From Aquila chrysaetos chrysaetos (Eukaryota > Chordata > Aves > Accipitriformes > Accipitridae), in the NCBI RefSeq assembly GCF_900496995.4, contig NC_044011.1, positions 17,206,041 through 17,270,040 on the forward strand: a stretch of 64,000 nucleotides of DNA. The letters run 5' to 3'. The position numbers and the translations under genes are program-made. Position 1 is the stretch's first letter. Each line of letters opens with the position of its first letter. Below are positions 45,638 through 59,800 of this stretch, piece after piece. Below the pieces are notes generated by a model that saw only the letters and a program-made list of their open reading frames with translations, did not search any database and was not told the DNA's origin.

Positions 45638-48370
45638 GACCCTCCACAACTTGGAGGTCACTAGTCCAGAGGACAGAGACTCTTTGGCCTGTATCCATGT
45701 CATCTCCTGACCGTGTTTCCTCCTCTTCCCTTCAACTCTTCTGCCTCAATTCTGTCTCCACAGCTTTAAACCCATTGTCCCTCTTTCTTTGTCTGGGAAA
45801 TTCGAGGCTGCCTCCATACACCTTGTGACTCCTCTGATGAAGTGCGGCTCGTGCGCTCCCATTTCTTCCTCGCGTGCTCCTCGCGGTCTGGTGACGTTCG
45901 GGTGCTCTCTGTCGACAGGGGCACACACCTCGCCTTTCCCGAATGTCCAATGTCACCCTGGCAAATTAAAATTCTCTGCCCCAAAGCATGGTATTCAAGA
46001 GGTATTTTTAAGTGTTTTATGTAAGAACATAAACGATGTATTTTTCTGTGACCTCATTCTAAGACATAGCTGAACTGTTTCTGCTGAATTTTCCAGAGAA
46101 TTTCAGCCTCAGGCATACATATGGCCTGGAAAATTTCAACCTAAATGGTTGAAGTTTGGCAAAGTTTATATGCACCTGAAAGTAGTATTAATAATGGAAA
46201 GTGTCAGGCTGTTTTAACTGTGTAGCTATCTGCATTGTTTATAAATATATTTAAGTATTGGATGCGGAACAGAAAATGTTACACTCAAAATTAATAAAAA
46301 TTGAGTTTGAGTAAAGGTTGTTTTTGGAGTTGAGACCTGGAAATAATACCCTGAAGCAGAAGACAGTGGCGATGAACAGTGCTGTTGGGCTTCATGAGAA
46401 TCTTGTGAAGGAAACTCAAGATTTGCTTTGAACAAGGATTTATATTTGAGAAGATGAATATGACAGGTGATGCACAGAATGAACATTAAAACACAGAAAT
46501 GAACATAGATAAAATATCTTGGTCTGTAGGAGGAAATTTAAGTTGTTCCCTGGGACCCTATGAGAAGGAATCTCTAGTTCATCTGCTGAACCTTTGTGTT
46601 GTTTTTAGTTAAGTGTGGTAAGAGTGCATGATGGCCTAAAAAAAACCCCAAACATTAAAAATATGAGATTGTTGTTATGGGTCAGGTGGCCTGAAGTGGT
46701 TGGGGAACCACTGATTTTGAAAAGTATGAAATATAAATGGTAAATTACCCAGGGACATTTAGTGGTGAAAAATAGAAACTGCTAATCTGGCCACAAAGAA
46801 GCCAAATAATAAAGGGAAAATTGCTGAGTAATACTCGCCCAAAATTAGAAGTGAATGTGCAGTTGGCTGTGGTGGCAAAAAAGGGCAGTCCTCTTCTGAA
46901 GTGAATGGAGGTGTCCTGTGAGGAGGAGGAGGCTATCATTTCCACCTCATCAGGTGTAGTGTGTCCACATTTGGAATACTTTATTTGGCTTGGGTGACAT
47001 TCCTGGCAAATTGGTATTGCTAAGGGTGCGGAGAGCCAGTGAATAAAGTGACAAGTTTTGAGGTTTTTTTACTTGCAGGAAGGAAAGAGTAAGAACAACA
47101 TATGATGGTTCATTAAGCATTGACTGCTTTGGAGAGTGTATAGTTTGTGTGTATAGGGGGAAAAAAAGCTACAGTATGTTAATAGTACAAACACCAATAA
47201 TGAGAAGAAACAGGAATGGGAGGGGGGGAAATGTAATTTATTGTCATACTATTACTTCAGAATATAATAGCCAGAAAGGACTTGTAGAAGCTGTGTTACG
47301 GAGGAGGCTTTAAAATGAAACTGGTCAACAGTATACTGTAGGAAAACATGTATAAAATGTGCTACAGGAAGGAATCCTGCTCCTGGCGGTGGGGTGGGCT
47401 GGCTGAATTAATAGGTTTTTTTCCTTGCGGGGGGGGGATAAGTCCCTTTCATGAAGACGAGTTTGTGATAGGCTTTTTAAAAGCTTTTTTTTCCCCCTTT
47501 CTTCCATGAATATAACTGGCACTCGGGAATTAAAAAATGGATGTCATATTAACAATACAGTGCTGCACTTGACGAAGTATGATATTTTTTCTGGTTCAGT
47601 TAGTCCTCAGTAATAAAACATGAGAGTAATACCACACAATGGTTGACACCTGTCCTGAAACTGTTACAGTGCTTGGTAAGTGCTGCCAAAAAATCTAAAA
47701 ATAAAACTTCCCTCCCTTGCCTCCCCTCCCCCTCCATCAGTGATTGCAGTTTGGATTTTCTGAGGTCTATTAAGGAAGCAAATAAACTTTCACGTAAAAT
47801 GTGAGTTATGACTTGCCTTTTGATCTGGAAACTTATTAATGCACACAATAGCAATATGAAAGTGCTGAAATATAGCTTTGTGTGCCTTGCACTTTTTTGG
47901 AAAATTTCTTTCCACTTTCCCTTTTTTCAAGGTAAGAAAATAGGTGTTTTGTCAAGTGGCTTGTCCACTACTTGTGCCTCTCTTGATAGACACAGTTTTA
48001 TTTATGTTTAAACATTAAAGTCAGTGATGCTAATCAATTTACAACAGTATACTTGATTATTTCTTAAGCTGAAATTTATTGGGCAGTTTTTTTCCTTTTT
48101 CTGTAGGTAGGAGACAACCTAAAGTTTGAGTGCAAATCTTTATTTTTTTATTTTTTTTTAAATGCAATGGAAGTCCCAAACTCACCATTCAAAAACTCAT
48201 CAATTAATATGAGAACCAGAGTATGGTACTTGCTCCGTTTGTATGTCAAGTCAGTATTTGATGTATAAAGCATTGAGAAAACACGTGTATAGTTTGCCTG
48301 TGGTAAGCGTGGCTATTCTGACCTTTTTCCTTCCATATCTTAAAGTATTTCTTTGTTTGTGTTTAACAAC
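45636..48370. other. 3' end of intron 1, no further exon
   Basis: Ordinary AT-rich intron up to the exon 2 acceptor. A G9 run is at 47428-47436. The last 60 bases before 48373 are T-rich (TTTCTTTGTTTGTGTTTAACAACAG), giving a usable pyrimidine tract and a TTAAC branch-like motif. Confidence 0.7.
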
Positions 48371-48372
48371 AG
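48371..48372 (+). other. Splice acceptor of ARID1B exon 2
   Basis: AACAACAG|GGC, preceded by a T-rich tract. The join restores the known peptide order Q then GSPMDPMV. A second AG five bases downstream (GGCAG) would break the frame. Confidence 0.95.
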
Positions 48373-48567
48373 GGCAGTCCAATGGATCCAATGGTCATGA
48401 AGAGACCTCAGTTGTACGGCATGGGCAATAACCCTCACTCTCAGACGCAGCAGAGCAGCCCCTACCCGGGGCAGTCCTACGGCCCTCCTGGCCCCCAGCG
48501 CTATCCCGTGGGAATGCAGGGCCGAGCCCCGGCAGCCATGGGAGGAATGCAGTATCCACAGCAACAG
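48373..48567 (+). CDS. ARID1B: ARID1B coding exon 2
   Basis: Exactly 195 bases, 65 codons, phase 0 at both ends. It reads [20 protein letters not shown] and on through [40 protein letters not shown] to YPQQQ. This matches human ARID1B exon 2 over its whole length with a handful of conservative changes, and the 65-residue length is the same. The segment is part of the disordered Gln/Pro/Gly/Tyr-rich N-terminal half of BAF250B, upstream of the ARID domain. The donor is CAG|GTTTGT, with T at +3 and +4, weaker than consensus. Reading beyond it gives a Lys/Thr-rich tail from A/C-rich DNA that is clearly intronic. Confidence 0.98.
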
Positions 48568-49155
48568 GTTTGTGGAGGATTTTTCTGTGTTGCTTTGGTT
48601 TCCCTTCTCTTCCCTTCTGACACTGTGGTAATACAGAGGGTGCAAGTTAAAAAACAAAACAAAACAAAACAAAAAAAACCCCCAAAAACCAAAAAAACCC
48701 AAACCGCCAAAAACATCATAAATCGTTATTTCTCGTGCAGAAGGAGGGTGAAGGACTGTTTTAAAAGTAAATATATTTTATTGGCAGTGTGAATGTTTTC
48801 TGAAACCCCATAGTCAGAAAAGAGTTTAGTTTGTTGCTGGTACCTTTTTGGAGAGAGAAGTATGTCAAAAGCCATTGGTTTTCTTTTTTTTTCCAGTTGA
48901 CATCATTTAGACTTGTATATTTTTTGGTTGCTTTGTTGTTTTGTTTTGGGTTTTTTTTTAAATTCTCTTTTTCTCTGGCTTAGATACCTTTAAATGTAAG
49001 ATGAAAACCTAGAGCTGACATGAGTGCAGCAAGACTAGTGTTGTCCAGTGCATACACAAGTATTACATATTTATATCAGCTGTTTGTTTTTGTGGTGGTT
49101 TGTTGTTTTTTCTTCCCCCCTCTCTCTCCTTTTGGTAGGAGCCTGTAGCTTTTCC
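48568..49155. other. Start of intron 2
   Basis: Begins with GTTTGTGG. A/C-rich low-complexity sequence at 48647-48715 (AAAAC units, then A-runs broken by CCC) is of the type common in bird genomes. No exon recognised. Confidence 0.7.
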
Positions 49156-49204
49156 TTTTTTTTTTTTTTTTTTTTTTTTTCCTTTTCCAACTCTTTAAAG
49201 TCAG

Positions 49205-49238
<34 letters not shown>
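49156..49238. repeat. Two long T-tracts (T25 and T32)
   Basis: T25 at 49156-49180 and T32 at 49207-49238 are separated by 26 bases. They lack a flanking retroposon body or target duplication that I can see. Tract lengths are unreliable in assemblies. Confidence 0.9.
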
Positions 49239-49241
<3 letters not shown>

Positions 49242-49979
49242 TCAGAGGACACAGAAATGTAAGACTCTCCTTTTATCTATTTGGATTTCACTGTCAATGG
49301 TGGCCTCTTCTGCCTTTTTCCTACCCTTTTAAAGAAGGTCAGTTCCAACCTTCATACCATATACTAAGGAAGATACAGTGGTTTTCTAGAGGGGGTGGAT
49401 AAACCAAGGTTATTGAGAAGTTGTGTTTTACTAATTTGTTTGGTTTGTGGTTTTTTTTGATTAGGAACGTGAGTGTAGGCAATGGGAGCTCTATACTTTG
49501 TTGTGAGCCCCACAGAGTAATAACTTGATCATTAATGGGAAACAACATTTGTTTTGTGCACCTGACCAGTTGCAGATTAGCTTTTTTTATGTAATGTATT
49601 GTTAAAAACAGACAATAAAAGAAAATTTTGGACTACTTGGCAGATGGGTGCCTGGCTAATTCTTGTTACCACCCATCCACCAGGACAGGATATTAATCAG
49701 GTGGTTATTTAAATAATAGTTTCAAATATAGTAGTTGGGTAAATAGTACCATTATCAACAGTCTTCATTTTTATTCTTTTCTGTTGTTAAATAGATGCTT
49801 GCTTGTAAGGAAGAGACTGTTCAGTTTGGAAATATCAAACAATGTATTTGGTTGCTACGTTCAGACAGCAAAGCATTTTGTCAGTCGTAAAAGGAGGAGA
49901 AATTGAAAAAAGGAGGCTTTATTTTTCTCTGTGTGGCTGTAGCCAAAATGAAGTTATTAAAACATATTTTTAATTTTAA
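49239..49979. other. Intron 2, nothing supported
   Basis: AT-rich intron with no splice-bounded open segment or repeat I recognise. Confidence 0.5.
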
Positions 49980-50250
49980 AATGAGTTATTCTGTGTTATG
50001 TGGAGATGAGTGTTGAAATTTCACTTCATTTGCTAATTGCTTGATAATTGTAAATTACCCGTCAGCAGGCAGTGACCTGGCACAGTGATTGGCTGCTGGC
50101 CCTATCTGTCTTCTCACAGCATTAATATAATTGGCTGAGCAGCAGCACAGTTCTGAGCACTAATGCTCTTTGGGGAAAAAGTGAGAGGATAATTATGACA
50201 TTGAATTTTTATTGAACGGACATCACCACCTAGGCATGATTTTGTTTTGG
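49980..50250. promoter_or_regulatory. Candidate conserved noncoding element in intron 2
   Basis: Non-repetitive block with GCTAATTGC, TTGATAATTG and TAAATTACCC (50031-50060), a CCAAT box on the minus strand (ATTGG 50088-50092), CCTATCTGTC, and CATTAATATAATTGGC (50120 on). Dense homeodomain cores in intact sequence suggest a developmental enhancer. Inference only. Confidence 0.3.
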
Positions 50251-53200
50251 ACAGCCTCCAAAGCTTCGTGTGTTTGGTTTGTGAACCTCTAATGATCTGA
50301 ATCCAGTTCTTTTCATATTGCTCATATATTACCACCTTTCTACAAAGGATTAAAATGCAGGAATGCAGGTTTGTAAATTGAATTGCCAACTTACCAGCTG
50401 AGTGGTAAGTTGTCTTTGGCACAGGATGCCACAGTTTGATTCCTGGCTGGATTTTTACTCCTGTGACATGAATATTAAATAAGGAGAGCCTAGCTATGCT
50501 TGTTAAAATTGTCTGTGTAGCATGTACCTACTTCTAGATATAATATATACAAAATAAATAATATTGCTAGAAGTTTCAGAAGATGAATCTCAGTACTTTC
50601 TGGAAATTGGAGTCCTTTACAGTGTCTCATTGAATTTTATCAAAAGCGCAAGGCACTTCCAAAAACTTGATTGGTTAAAAAGTACTGGGCCTTAAACACA
50701 TACAGTGCTCAGATTTAAGTATTGTGCAGAGAGAGCATTGGGTAGGTGGATTATGAGGGTGGAAGTGCCACACTGTAGGAAGAGTGGGAAACATCAATGG
50801 GAGAGTTTGTTCTTATTTGAAGTTATAGTCTGCTGTTGCCCAAAGATAGCCGAAGGTGTCAGTTCTGTTTCCTTGGATGAAATGAGCAGGCTTTTTGTTA
50901 GACTGTGAAGATTTTTGAATTTTGAAGAAGACCTTGAAGTGTTAAGTCTGGCTCTTTGTCAGCAAGTGTTGTGGCTTGAGGTTAGAACTATGGGACTTGA
51001 CAGATTTTAACTTGCAGGCTCTGCTGCAGGATGCTGCAAATGAAGAAATAAAGATGAAAAACAACACCCTAAAGATCCAGCTAAAATTAATGGAAATGGT
51101 AGAAATGAAGATAATTGCCTAGATGTAGGTAGCTGGTCTGTGTCATATTGCAGCAGAGAGTAGTGTGTTCCAGCCTGCAGCCCAGAGGTGGAAGAGCTTG
51201 CTTGTGGGAAGGGAGGCCTCTGGCATAAGCAGTGAAAGATTAAAGAGGATAAAAAAGATGGAATGTTATCAGGTGGAGTCATTCTACGTATCTGCAGCAT
51301 GGGTGTCAAGCCTAGCCTGCTAACCTGTTGAAAAAGTGATATCTACGTAATGCTGCAGATATTCTCTTACAACTGCTGTTTGGTCTAGGCATGCTTGATA
51401 CCAAACAAGAAGGTGCAAATAAAACCCCAAATTTTCTTAACATTCTGTGTGAAAATCGCAGAATGTTGAAGAGAGTACGGAAAGTATGGGCTATGTTCTG
51501 TGACATGGCTGCAAAGGATGCTGTGAAGAGAGAAACCAGACCTCCTAAGCATTTGAACTTAGAACTCATCTCTTGTGTTACAACGATGAGCCCCAGAACA
51601 AAACACTAAGCCTTATGTAAGGGGCAAAATTTGAAATGCAGACAATCTTTTTGTATTACTCACTAATATAACTAAAGATAAAGGGATTGAGATATATAGC
51701 AGGCATGTGGGAAAGAAAGGTAAAACTGTGATGAAGCTAATGGTAATCTGAGGTTTTCTCTTTCTTCTCCAACGCTTGACAACAGAGATCCAGATTTATC
51801 ATGTGAAGAGTTGTGACAAAATGCTAAGCAATTTGAAGAATGCTGCAGCATTTTGTCAAATTTTAAGGGCACGTCCAGTTAACTCACTGTGAGTTAAACA
51901 TATAAAGCATTTGGACTGATTTGGGTAAATTTGTCTTAACGGGTTAGGAGATTAAAAATCAAATTATTCTGCACCTGTATAAAAGGGGCAGTATAAGAAA
52001 GGAAGGTGTTACTAAAAGACTCATTTACTTAATTTATAGGGTTGCAGACTTGACAGTTTATGTCCCTTTTGTCAGTAGGCATAAATATGTATGGTGAATG
52101 AATTACTTACAAAGAGATTTTTATGTTGTCAGGAAACTTTTGGGGTTTTGTCTCTTTCCTGTCCTCTTTCAGTGGGAGGGGAGGGGAATGAGGCAAGGGA
52201 AAGCTGGGAGCAAGATGACCTGTGTATATGTGGTCAGCTTTCAACATGATTGAAATAAAAGTTGCAACAAGGCCAGTGTTTGCATCCCAAGGTTTTAAAA
52301 TGCTGGTCTTGCATGTAAATCTTAATACTGCTATCTCATCATTTCATGCCCTCTCTTTCCTGGTTTGCATAGGATGAATGTAATTTTAGCGTTATTAGCA
52401 CTCCTTACCTAGGACTTCAGGGAGATCACAGTATGTATGTAAAAACAGAAAGCAGAAGAACGTACTTTCAGGTTTAACTTCCAGTTTCTAATCTCTTAGA
52501 TATTTCTTGGAATTACGAAGTGATGATGTCAAAATTGAAAATCCTAACATCCAGGGATACTTAGCACCTGCAAACTTCAGGCTTGATTTTGCATTACATT
52601 TCACTATAGTGTGAGTAATAAGATCTGATTATAAAGACAATAATTTCTTTTTCATTTAACTTCTCTCCCCACCCCCCACCCCCCCTTTTGGACCTCAAGC
52701 AAGCAAGTGATGATGCCCTAATCAGTTTCTGGCTTTGATTCGATTGGCCTGTCAAACTGTTTCTGTGCTTTAGTGCTGTGTGCTGTAGGAAAGCCTTCTG
52801 CTACTTTGTAAAAATATTTTTGCTAAGACTAGAAATACCTCAGAGTACTTATTAAAAGAAGGTGGGGTTTTGTGGTTTTTTTTTTTTCCTACCATGGTGT
52901 TGCTTTTTCATGTTAATAGCATGTAATACTTTAGTTTGTGCTGAATTCCATTGAGCTTAGAAATCAGCTCCTTGAAATACCCATGTATACCCTAATAACC
53001 CAGGTTTTGGAAGTTTTCAGCAAAGTCTGAAGGCTTGGATTTATGAATATGTTTGAAAGAATTGAATGGTGTGATGTGCCTGTTTAATCAGATGATCATT
53101 GCCTAATTGATTTTTTTAGGATGCATTAAAATTCCTTGTGTACTTGATGGACTGGAACAACAACTTATTGTGTAAATAGGATTGTGTTGCTATAATGCAC

Positions 53201-53690
53201 AGTAAATTCTTTATGAAAGATAGGTGTGTGGATATGTACAATAGCTGTTCCTAATAGCTGTTTAAAATGGAGTTTTTCAGTACTTTTTCCTTTCAGTACT
53301 GAGTTGTCTTAATACCTTGAGCCTGCTTGCAGCAAGTCAGTTATGAGGCTTGAGCCTCAGTCTATCCTTTCTGCTTTTTTTGCTATAGAATTATTATAAG
53401 ATGAAAGGGTGCTAATCACTTGTCCTTTTAACAGTTTTTACATTCTTGATTTGCAAACTAAAAAATAAATATTCAGAGAAACTTCTTTTTTCCCTTTTTT
53501 TAATGTACAGATTATTTTGAGGCTCAAGGAAAATATGCTGGTTTGGTTTTTTTTTTTTGGAGTCTTATGTGGCAGGTTTCAACTTGGAGTAACTTTTTTT
53601 TAAAGGGGCAGAGAAGTTGTAAAACCTCTGGGAATGTGCAGCAAAGATTTATTGTAATGGAAACTGCAAGTCAACCAGAACTATAGCAGC
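50251..53690. other. Intron 2, no exon recognised
   Basis: AT-rich intron. C-rich simple sequence at 52669-52685. Short frames on both strands carry no recognisable product. None of the known downstream ARID1B exons (for example one beginning MPPQYGQQ) is present. Confidence 0.6.
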
Positions 53691-53850
53691 ACCAATGTGA
53701 TTACCTCATTTAGGAAAGGGTTTACAATGCTCATATTGGGTAATGTCCCGGATTGGAAATGTCAAATTTACGCCAAGGAAATCAATTGGCTGTTGGCTTG
53801 GCAGGTAGAGTTTTAAAGCTAGCAAACACCAATGTGTTTACTACTGGGTG
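53691..53850. promoter_or_regulatory. Candidate conserved noncoding element in intron 2
   Basis: Non-repetitive block with ATATTGGGTAATG, GGATTGGAAATG, an inverted pair GCCAA...TTGGC at 53772-53790, and TTGGCTTGGCAGG (NFI-like half-sites). Style suggests regulation; not provable here. Confidence 0.22.
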
Positions 53851-56800
53851 GCTGGTTTTGTGTGTGTGTTACCTTCTGAAATAATTTTAATTCTAGAAGA
53901 TTGAAGTATGCCAAGAAAGTGAGGCTTACTGTCATGTTTTGCTCTGAACCATTAACTTAAAATGTGGTGCATTCATACAGCGAATACTAGTTGAGTGATA
54001 CGTTTGTTGTCTTCTGTGTATAACTGCCCTCACCAGCTAGAGAATATTGAATAGATTGCAGGTTTTTGTGGTCTTAAGCAGCTTTTAGCACAGTTGATGT
54101 TGGTATTGGTTAAGGGAGCAGACACAGAAAATAAGCAGCGTTTTCATTTCTTAGCTTATTTATTTTGCAAGAACAGAGAATGAATCAATATGATTGAATC
54201 TCAAAAACAACCAGCAGAGGACAAAACATCGAGATGTGTTGCTTTTTCAAAAAGATTGATAGACACACTTCATATGCACACATAAAAAGGGATTGTGAAG
54301 CTTTGATCAGCGTGTGCTTCAGAAGTATGTTTTTCCAGATTTTTGTTTGATTTACCTTGCGTTTTTTTTGGGGTGGTTATTTTTCTTTTGTTTGGAGGGG
54401 GTGTGTGTGTTTTATTTTGGGTTTTTGTTTGTTTTGTTTATTGTTTTGCTTTTTTTTCCTGGGCATTTATTTGGACCTCTCACTAGTATATTATGGACCT
54501 TCTTAGTAATTCCTGGAAAGCAGAAAGGTTGAAACTCTTAAAGATTAATCTTTTCCCAGTTTCCTCTTCTATTAAAAACATGTAAATACTTTGAATTAAA
54601 ATAATTCCAAAATTTTATTTGAATGATTTATCTGCCATCCTGTTGAACTGCTGTAAACTTCCAGCAAAAAAAAGCTTAATAAAGTAAGTAGAAGAAATAC
54701 TTCCTGGAGACTGTAAAGTTTGAATCCTTCCTCTTATGAATCAGAAAAAGGGATGAGAAGTCACAGCTATTTGTCTCCCTTGTAAGGTCATCCTTAAGAA
54801 TGGATCTTTTGATAGCCAAGTGTTAATAATTGCAAAAAAAGTTGCTGCTCTTTGTCATGTAAAGAAATGGAATTTTTAAACTTCAGATTTGGGAAAATGC
54901 TAAATACTCTGCTTGTGCAGACTGTAGGAAAATGTTTAGCGTGGTTCTTTCTTTTGGGTATACTAAGCCTCATTGACTAAATTGAAAAAAAGGCTGCTAC
55001 TTTAGTTCATGGCAGGATAAGGCTTTATGTTGTATTGTCTCCTTTAGAATTATCCCTTCTATTGAGTGTAATTCACTCTATAGCGGGAGGTGAGCACAGA
55101 TTACAGATAATCACAGAATCAAATTTGACATAAGTTTGGGGTCTTTATGGTAGCTTAGCTCTTCATCTTAATGCTGGTCATCTGAGATTGTTTACCGAAG
55201 AAAATCCCTAAAGTAGCAGAATTGCATTATTATGGTAAATAGAAACATTTCAGTAGCCTCTATCATTTCTTTGAAACTGTGTGGAAAAAATGTAGGTTGA
55301 AAAGGAAAAAGAGCTGATCCTTCAGCTGGTGAGAGAAAGCTTGGAAATGAGATAGGGTCGACATTTTTATCTGTTCAACTACCATGTAGTGATGTTCAGT
55401 AAATGCTAATTTTTACATCCATCCTGGAGTAAATGGCAGTCTACATTTGTATAGAAAGTGCGTAAGAATCATCAACGTACTATGCCAAATAAAATGTATC
55501 TTTGTTACTGCTAAATGATTGTACTTCAGTTGGAATATTTAGTAGCTGTAATCACATTTGTTATTCTGCTTGGGAAGTGGGGGCATGAGAGGAAAACATG
55601 CAAACCCTATGTGTTGGTGTTCTGAAAAAGGTTGCTGTTAAGGAAGCAGCAGTTACCTTGTTGTTGAGAACTTGGTTTGCTAGCAGGATTAGCTGTCAGT
55701 CTACACTGGAGTTAGGCAGGAAATAGATCTGGGTGATCAGAAGTGGCGAACAGAGGGCTGTTTGCTTCACTAAGAAGATACAAAATCATTTACTTACAAA
55801 CAGCTCATTTTACATGGCAGCAGGAGACATGAGTTTATTTACATTTGAAGTAAAATAAGCATTTTGCTTTAAGAAAAGGCTGCTGCATTACTCTATTCAA
55901 CAGCTGCCATATGATGACTGTGCCAGGAGGGTTTTAAAGTATAGGTAAGGAATAATTAACTGTTACTCCTAATATTATAGTCAGTTTTCTGTTAAACAGT
56001 AGTTTTCTGGTAATAATGTTCATCAAAGAATAATTGACACTTCAAAATACTGAAGTGACATCCAGACCCATCATGCACATGCACGTTAAGATTTTTGTAA
56101 CCATACTTTCTGTAATGTCCCCGGGGGCCAACTCGGCATTTTTTTGGAAGTCTTGGTATACCAAGTTTCTTGGAAGATACTATCAATTGTCTGTAAATTT
56201 GAACTTATTCAGAGGAAGCAAGGGAGGAAATTGAGTTTGCTTTTTTTAAAAAAGGGATTGTGTTTCCCACAGCTGAAAATAGGGCTGAAGATAAGGAGGT
56301 GAAACCTGCCTGAAATCAGTGTGAAATTTGCTGTGACTTTAGTGGAGCTACAATTTCACTTGGGGGCCACGTTGTTGAGGTTGGGTGACTTTAGTTGATA
56401 GCAGCATCGGCAGAATCAGCCCTCTAAGTCAATTGAAGAGAATCTCAGAATGAGACAGGTCAGTACACTTAAGTTTGGTGACACTGGGGCAGAGTCAGGT
56501 AGCTTTCTTCTTGGAACAATAGTCCTTTCAAGAAATATCTGGTGTTCCAGTAGCTCAAGATTAGACTCCTGTTGCTACCAGCAGCTCTTTGGGTTTTTTT
56601 TAAACTAAGATTTGTGTTAGATTTAGTTTCAGCAAAACTTAAGTAAAAATTAGCTTTACAGTAGCATACTAAGTACTGCAAAAAATCAAAAGCATTTTCC
56701 ACACCTTTTTATGTAGTCCGTCTTAAATGACATGGGTCCCATGCAGTATAATAAAAGTTTGCTCAGCGACCTGCTTCAGTTTTGTATGTTTTATCACCTA

Positions 56801-59800
56801 AAACATTAAGACTTTATGGGAGCAGATGAGTTATAAAATCTTTAAAAACCCCCCAAATCTTCAGTATGTTTAAGACTATTAACATTCTTTATAGGTCATT
56901 TTTTCTAAAACTCGTGTTTGTTTATATATTGCATTGCTTCTTATAACTATACTAACTGGGCGCATATAAAGATCCTAATACAAATACTTGAAGCGTTTGG
57001 TGTTTTGTTGTTTTTCAAGATGGATGAAAGAAAGATTTAAGAACTTAAGGAATAACTTAAAGCTACAGCTTGTTTAATTTTTGTAGGCTTTTGTTCTTCT
57101 GCTACCTTGTGTGACCCTGTTTTTGGGTGCTTCTCTGGTACTTGTACTTCTTATTCATTGCTTTGCTTAAAATTAGAACAAATGTGTTAAATGGTTGTAT
57201 CCTTGCTGATAAGTATTTGATCTCTGAATCTTACAATGTCTTTTGGGGGTAGGGAAGAGGAGGAAGGAGAAAATCAGTGTCTATTTTTTTTCTTTGTACA
57301 CTCCATCCTTTTCCTCCTCTTCTGAACACTGTTTCTTAGGAATGCTTTTGTATTTGTGTGTTAAGAACAAGACACCTAACGGGTAATAAACAATTTATTG
57401 ACTGGACAATATTAGAAAGCATATTTGAATCTTATATTCGACTGCACCTTTCGAAAGTGAGTGGATTTGTCTTTGGTATATACTTCAAAGGGACAAATTA
57501 CACTTGCTGTTAGTTTGTTTCACAGAACAGTGATGAAGAGATTTCTGCGTATTTCTTGGCAAACTGTAATACAACTTGTCGTTTGAGAAAAGAGTCCAAT
57601 CAAAATAAACAAGGTTTATATAGCCACTTAGGGAAGATGATGTTTTAATTATAGAAGTAACATTAGTTATCTTGAGTCTATGTGCATATGTGTGTTTCGC
57701 AGGCCATGTTGGCAAATACATGTTTTACAGGACAGGTTAGCGCAACCCCCTTGTTCTTTTCACAGGATTGTCTCTCTCAGTCTGAACTGTTTCGTGCTGT
57801 CCATGTGGTGCTCAGTAAAAACAAGTATGTACGAGTTGGTGCAAAGAGCAGATAGAGCCCGTGCATGGAGGAAGCAGGCAGGGCTGCTCAGCACGGACCT
57901 CTGCTTGGAGCTCCTCCTGCCCCTTCTGAGTAACTCCACTGCTCACCTCTGCTGTACCTCCTAACTCTCCCAGCTGGCAGTGCTGAAAAATTGGCATGTG
58001 CTTTGACCCTTCCACCATACTGGAGGACAGATGCAAATTGACTGGTTTGTGTTTTTTTCATTGGTTTCATTTTATTGCTGGTTGGCAAAGCTGAAGAGAA
58101 TCGGAGGCCAAGATATCCCCCTGCAGATTTGGGAAGTGTGTACTTAATAGATTTATGGCCCTTTTACGTTTGGAAAGTTGTTCTAGGGAAGAAACTATTA
58201 TTTCTAAAATGAACCTTCAGTTCGGCAGAAAATGATACTTTAGACCTTGCGTTCGCCAAGGAAAAAATTGTACCTGATGTTGGAGAGCAGGCAGGTGGGT
58301 TTTCAGTCCTCCAAGGTGATGCTGTGAGAAATCCCATGTATCCTTCTCAAATTGAAGATTGTTTTATGACCTGAGTAAATTTGTAGTCTTGAAGCAAGTA
58401 GTGAAGAGTAGATTCAGTAAATGCCAAGACTGTGTAGGTACTTCACCTTTCTTTTTTTATTTCATACATTACAAGAAAAATAATGTTTTCTAATATTGCT
58501 TTAGGCCTGTAACGCAGGGGTTACAAGAGGAGCATAACCACAAAAAGTAATTGAAGAATATCCAGGAAAAGATCAGATATACTTTGGGTGTAGGCTTTTC
58601 TTTCTTCTTTCTCTCTCATGTTCTGTCATCCCATTTTTGTCTTTCACATGTAGAACTGACTAAAAATATGTTCCTATTCTTGGTGTGCATTAAGATCCTG
58701 TATAGCAGAATAAAAACCTGACTAAATATCAGAACCCTGTGTACGTGTGAGTTGCTGTGTTTTTACTGGAGTTGCTTTAGTCTCACTTGCAGGAACTCTG
58801 AAACTTCTGCCTTCTGTAAAGCTGGTTTAAAAAAAAAAAAAAAAGATTTTTTTTAGCCCAGAGGATAAAATTAGTTATTGTAATGAAACCTGGTTGTAAG
58901 GCAGTTGTTTATAAGAATGTGGAAAGATGCACGCTGCGTGTAGTGTGCTGCTTAGTGGAGAAAACATGTTTTTACTTGAAAAGTATTTTTTATACATGGA
59001 CCCGATCGTATGTATTCCACTTCCAGCTGTAAGCAGGAATGACTGAGTCCTGAATCCTTTCAGGTAATAAATTTAAGTGTCCTCAAGATTTTTATAAATA
59101 TTTGCTGAAAGAAAGGACAACACACTTTGGCACTTGTTTATCCTGTAGTAATGAAATGCTGCAAATGGTAGCTTTTTTTACTGCATTGTGTTTTTGTTGG
59201 GTACTTTTTACTGTCTCAGAGATGCAAAATTTCACAAATTATTTGGCAGTTTCAGTACCATCTCTGAAAAAGGGGGCTGCAAAGTCTTAAATAATAGAGT
59301 TTGGTAAAAAGGTGTGGAAAGGAGCCTGGGACTAGTAGAGGAGCAGTATCAGCAGTGCTAGCACTGATTGTACAAGGAATGATCATGTACTTTCTGCGTG
59401 TCAATAGAAATGCAGGAGAGCACCTTTCTTGACACAGGGGTTGCTGAAACATCAGTGCTGTCTTTTTTTTTTTTTTTTAATACCCCTGTGGATGTTTTTG
59501 CACAAAGTGGTATCTGTCAGAGCTTGAAATATTCTTGCACAGTTCCCTTTGAACAGGTAGCACAGGACAAGTTCTAGCACATAGCTGCTTGACATGGGGC
59601 CGCCTACCGTGGGGAAGGAATGCCTTGCTTACATACATCTGAGTTGATGAGCTAAGAACTTTGCCAGTCATTTTGCCGATTACATACTGGGCTGTAAATA
59701 ATTACTGAACTTCCATTTTGAATCACAGCTTTTTTCTTATTTTTTCTCCCCCATTGAAGGGAGACAATAGCAGTGGGAAATACTGAGGATGCTATAACAG

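Noticed and set aside
48568..48792. Read-through extension of exon 2 into intron 2
   Set aside because: The human peptide stops at the same PQQQ and the extension is Lys/Thr/Pro from A/C-rich simple sequence.
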